Below are positions 63,751-64,000 of a stretch of 64,000 nt of DNA, piece after piece. The translations under genes and the position numbers were made by a program. Source of the stretch: Flavobacterium sp. CFS9 (GTDB lineage Bacteria; Bacteroidota; Bacteroidia; Flavobacteriales; Flavobacteriaceae); the NCBI RefSeq assembly GCF_041154745.1, contig NZ_AP031573.1, positions 2,852,001-2,916,000 on the forward strand, read 5' to 3'. Position 1 is the stretch's first letter. The number at the start of each line of letters is the position of its first letter. Below the pieces are notes generated by a model. That model was not told where the DNA came from, did not search any database, and saw only the letters and a program-made list of their open reading frames with translations.

Positions 63751-63769
63751 TAGTTTGTATTGCAAACTA
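63751..63769 (+). promoter_or_regulatory. Second palindromic operator (TAGTTTG/CAAACTA)
   Basis: TAGTTTGTATTGCAAACTA has exact 7-bp arms around a TATTG centre, 30 bp before the ATG at 63800. It is the same site as at 62824; ACAAACTA follows at 63780 as a further half-site. Confidence 0.65.
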
Positions 63770-63799
63770 GAATTATTTACAAACTAAAATTTAGCCATT

Positions 63800-64000
63800 A
63801 TGAAAACAATGAACCAAGTATTTCTCACGCTGCTCTTTTTAAATAGCATAGGAAACGTAAACGCACAAGAAAAAACAATTAATAAAATGGAAACAAAAAA
63901 AATAGCATATGCAGACAAGATATTGCTTCATATGCACCCGGAAAAGTTTTTGAATTTTTTACCAAATTTAAATGATGAGCAAATTGCACATTTATACGGT
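63800..64000 (+). CDS. Exported protein, N-terminal fragment
   Basis: 67 codons, open to the right edge. Signal peptide (MKTMNQVFLTLLFLNSIGNV-NAQ) then EKTINKMETKKIAYADKILLHMHPEKFLNFLPNLNDEQIAHLY. Not recognised. The palindrome just upstream suggests control by the HTH protein. Confidence 0.65.
   Translation, partial: MKTMNQVFLTLLFLNSIGNVNAQEKTINKMETKKIAYADKILLHMHPEKFLNFLPNLNDEQIAHLYG

Overview
The window is about 64 kb of AT-rich chromosome from a gliding bacterium of the Bacteroidota, most likely Flavobacterium or a close relative. The evidence is the complete gldK-gldL-gldM-gldN-gldO type IX secretion/gliding locus, SusC/SusD outer-membrane pairs, promoters of the TTG-N(17-23)-TAnnTTTG type, few Shine-Dalgarno sequences, and A/T-rich spacers holding flavobacterial low-complexity repeats. 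No rRNA, tRNA, insertion sequence, prophage or CRISPR array was recognised.

Layout. 1-4121: 5' end of miaB (minus), topA, and an arginase-fold protein that has lost its metal ligands. 4385-10347: gldKLMN and a tandem copy of gldN (gldO), each copy followed by the same terminator hairpin. 10420-11855: an FAD oxidoreductase and a DUF983 zinc-ribbon membrane protein. 12156-19528: a tellurium-resistance (ter) type stress module: HAD phosphatase, phosphoribosyltransferase, two TerD/TerZ-like pairs flanking TelA and an unrecognised helical protein, then TerC. 19780-27128: housekeeping and small genes (ABC-F ATPase, APP1-type phosphatase, diacylglycerol-kinase-like lipid kinase, GNAT-fold protein, DUF1761, a leucine-rich-repeat protein, one orphan).

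27317-47862 is a polysaccharide utilisation locus that reads as a pathway for high-mannose N-glycan or mannoprotein: GH97, mannose-6-phosphate isomerase, a LacI-type regulator, SusC/SusD, a GH2 beta-mannosidase that lacks an internal domain, two GH92 alpha-mannosidases (one with Gln in place of the catalytic acid), a GH125 alpha-1,6-mannosidase, a ROK sugar kinase and a glycosylasparaginase. Together they would trim mannose branches, cut the core beta-mannose, release GlcNAc from Asn and pass mannose to fructose-6-phosphate. Three 20-bp LacI-type palindromes centred on ATCG lie before GH97, before lacI and before susC, which suggests one regulon.

48012-64000 is more mixed: DUF4494; a LexA/S24-like repressor without the catalytic Ser, divergent from a large HEPN-like protein; an outer-membrane barrel; an exported Ppx/GppA-like ASKHA protein with a (GTT)15 tract upstream; a methyltransferase; an M13 metallopeptidase; a small accessory pair ending in a C10 tract and a GC-rich hairpin; a membrane-anchored winged-helix regulator divergent from an exported protein; and a membrane-protein/helix-turn-helix pair with matching palindromes in two promoters. 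The last gene runs off the window.
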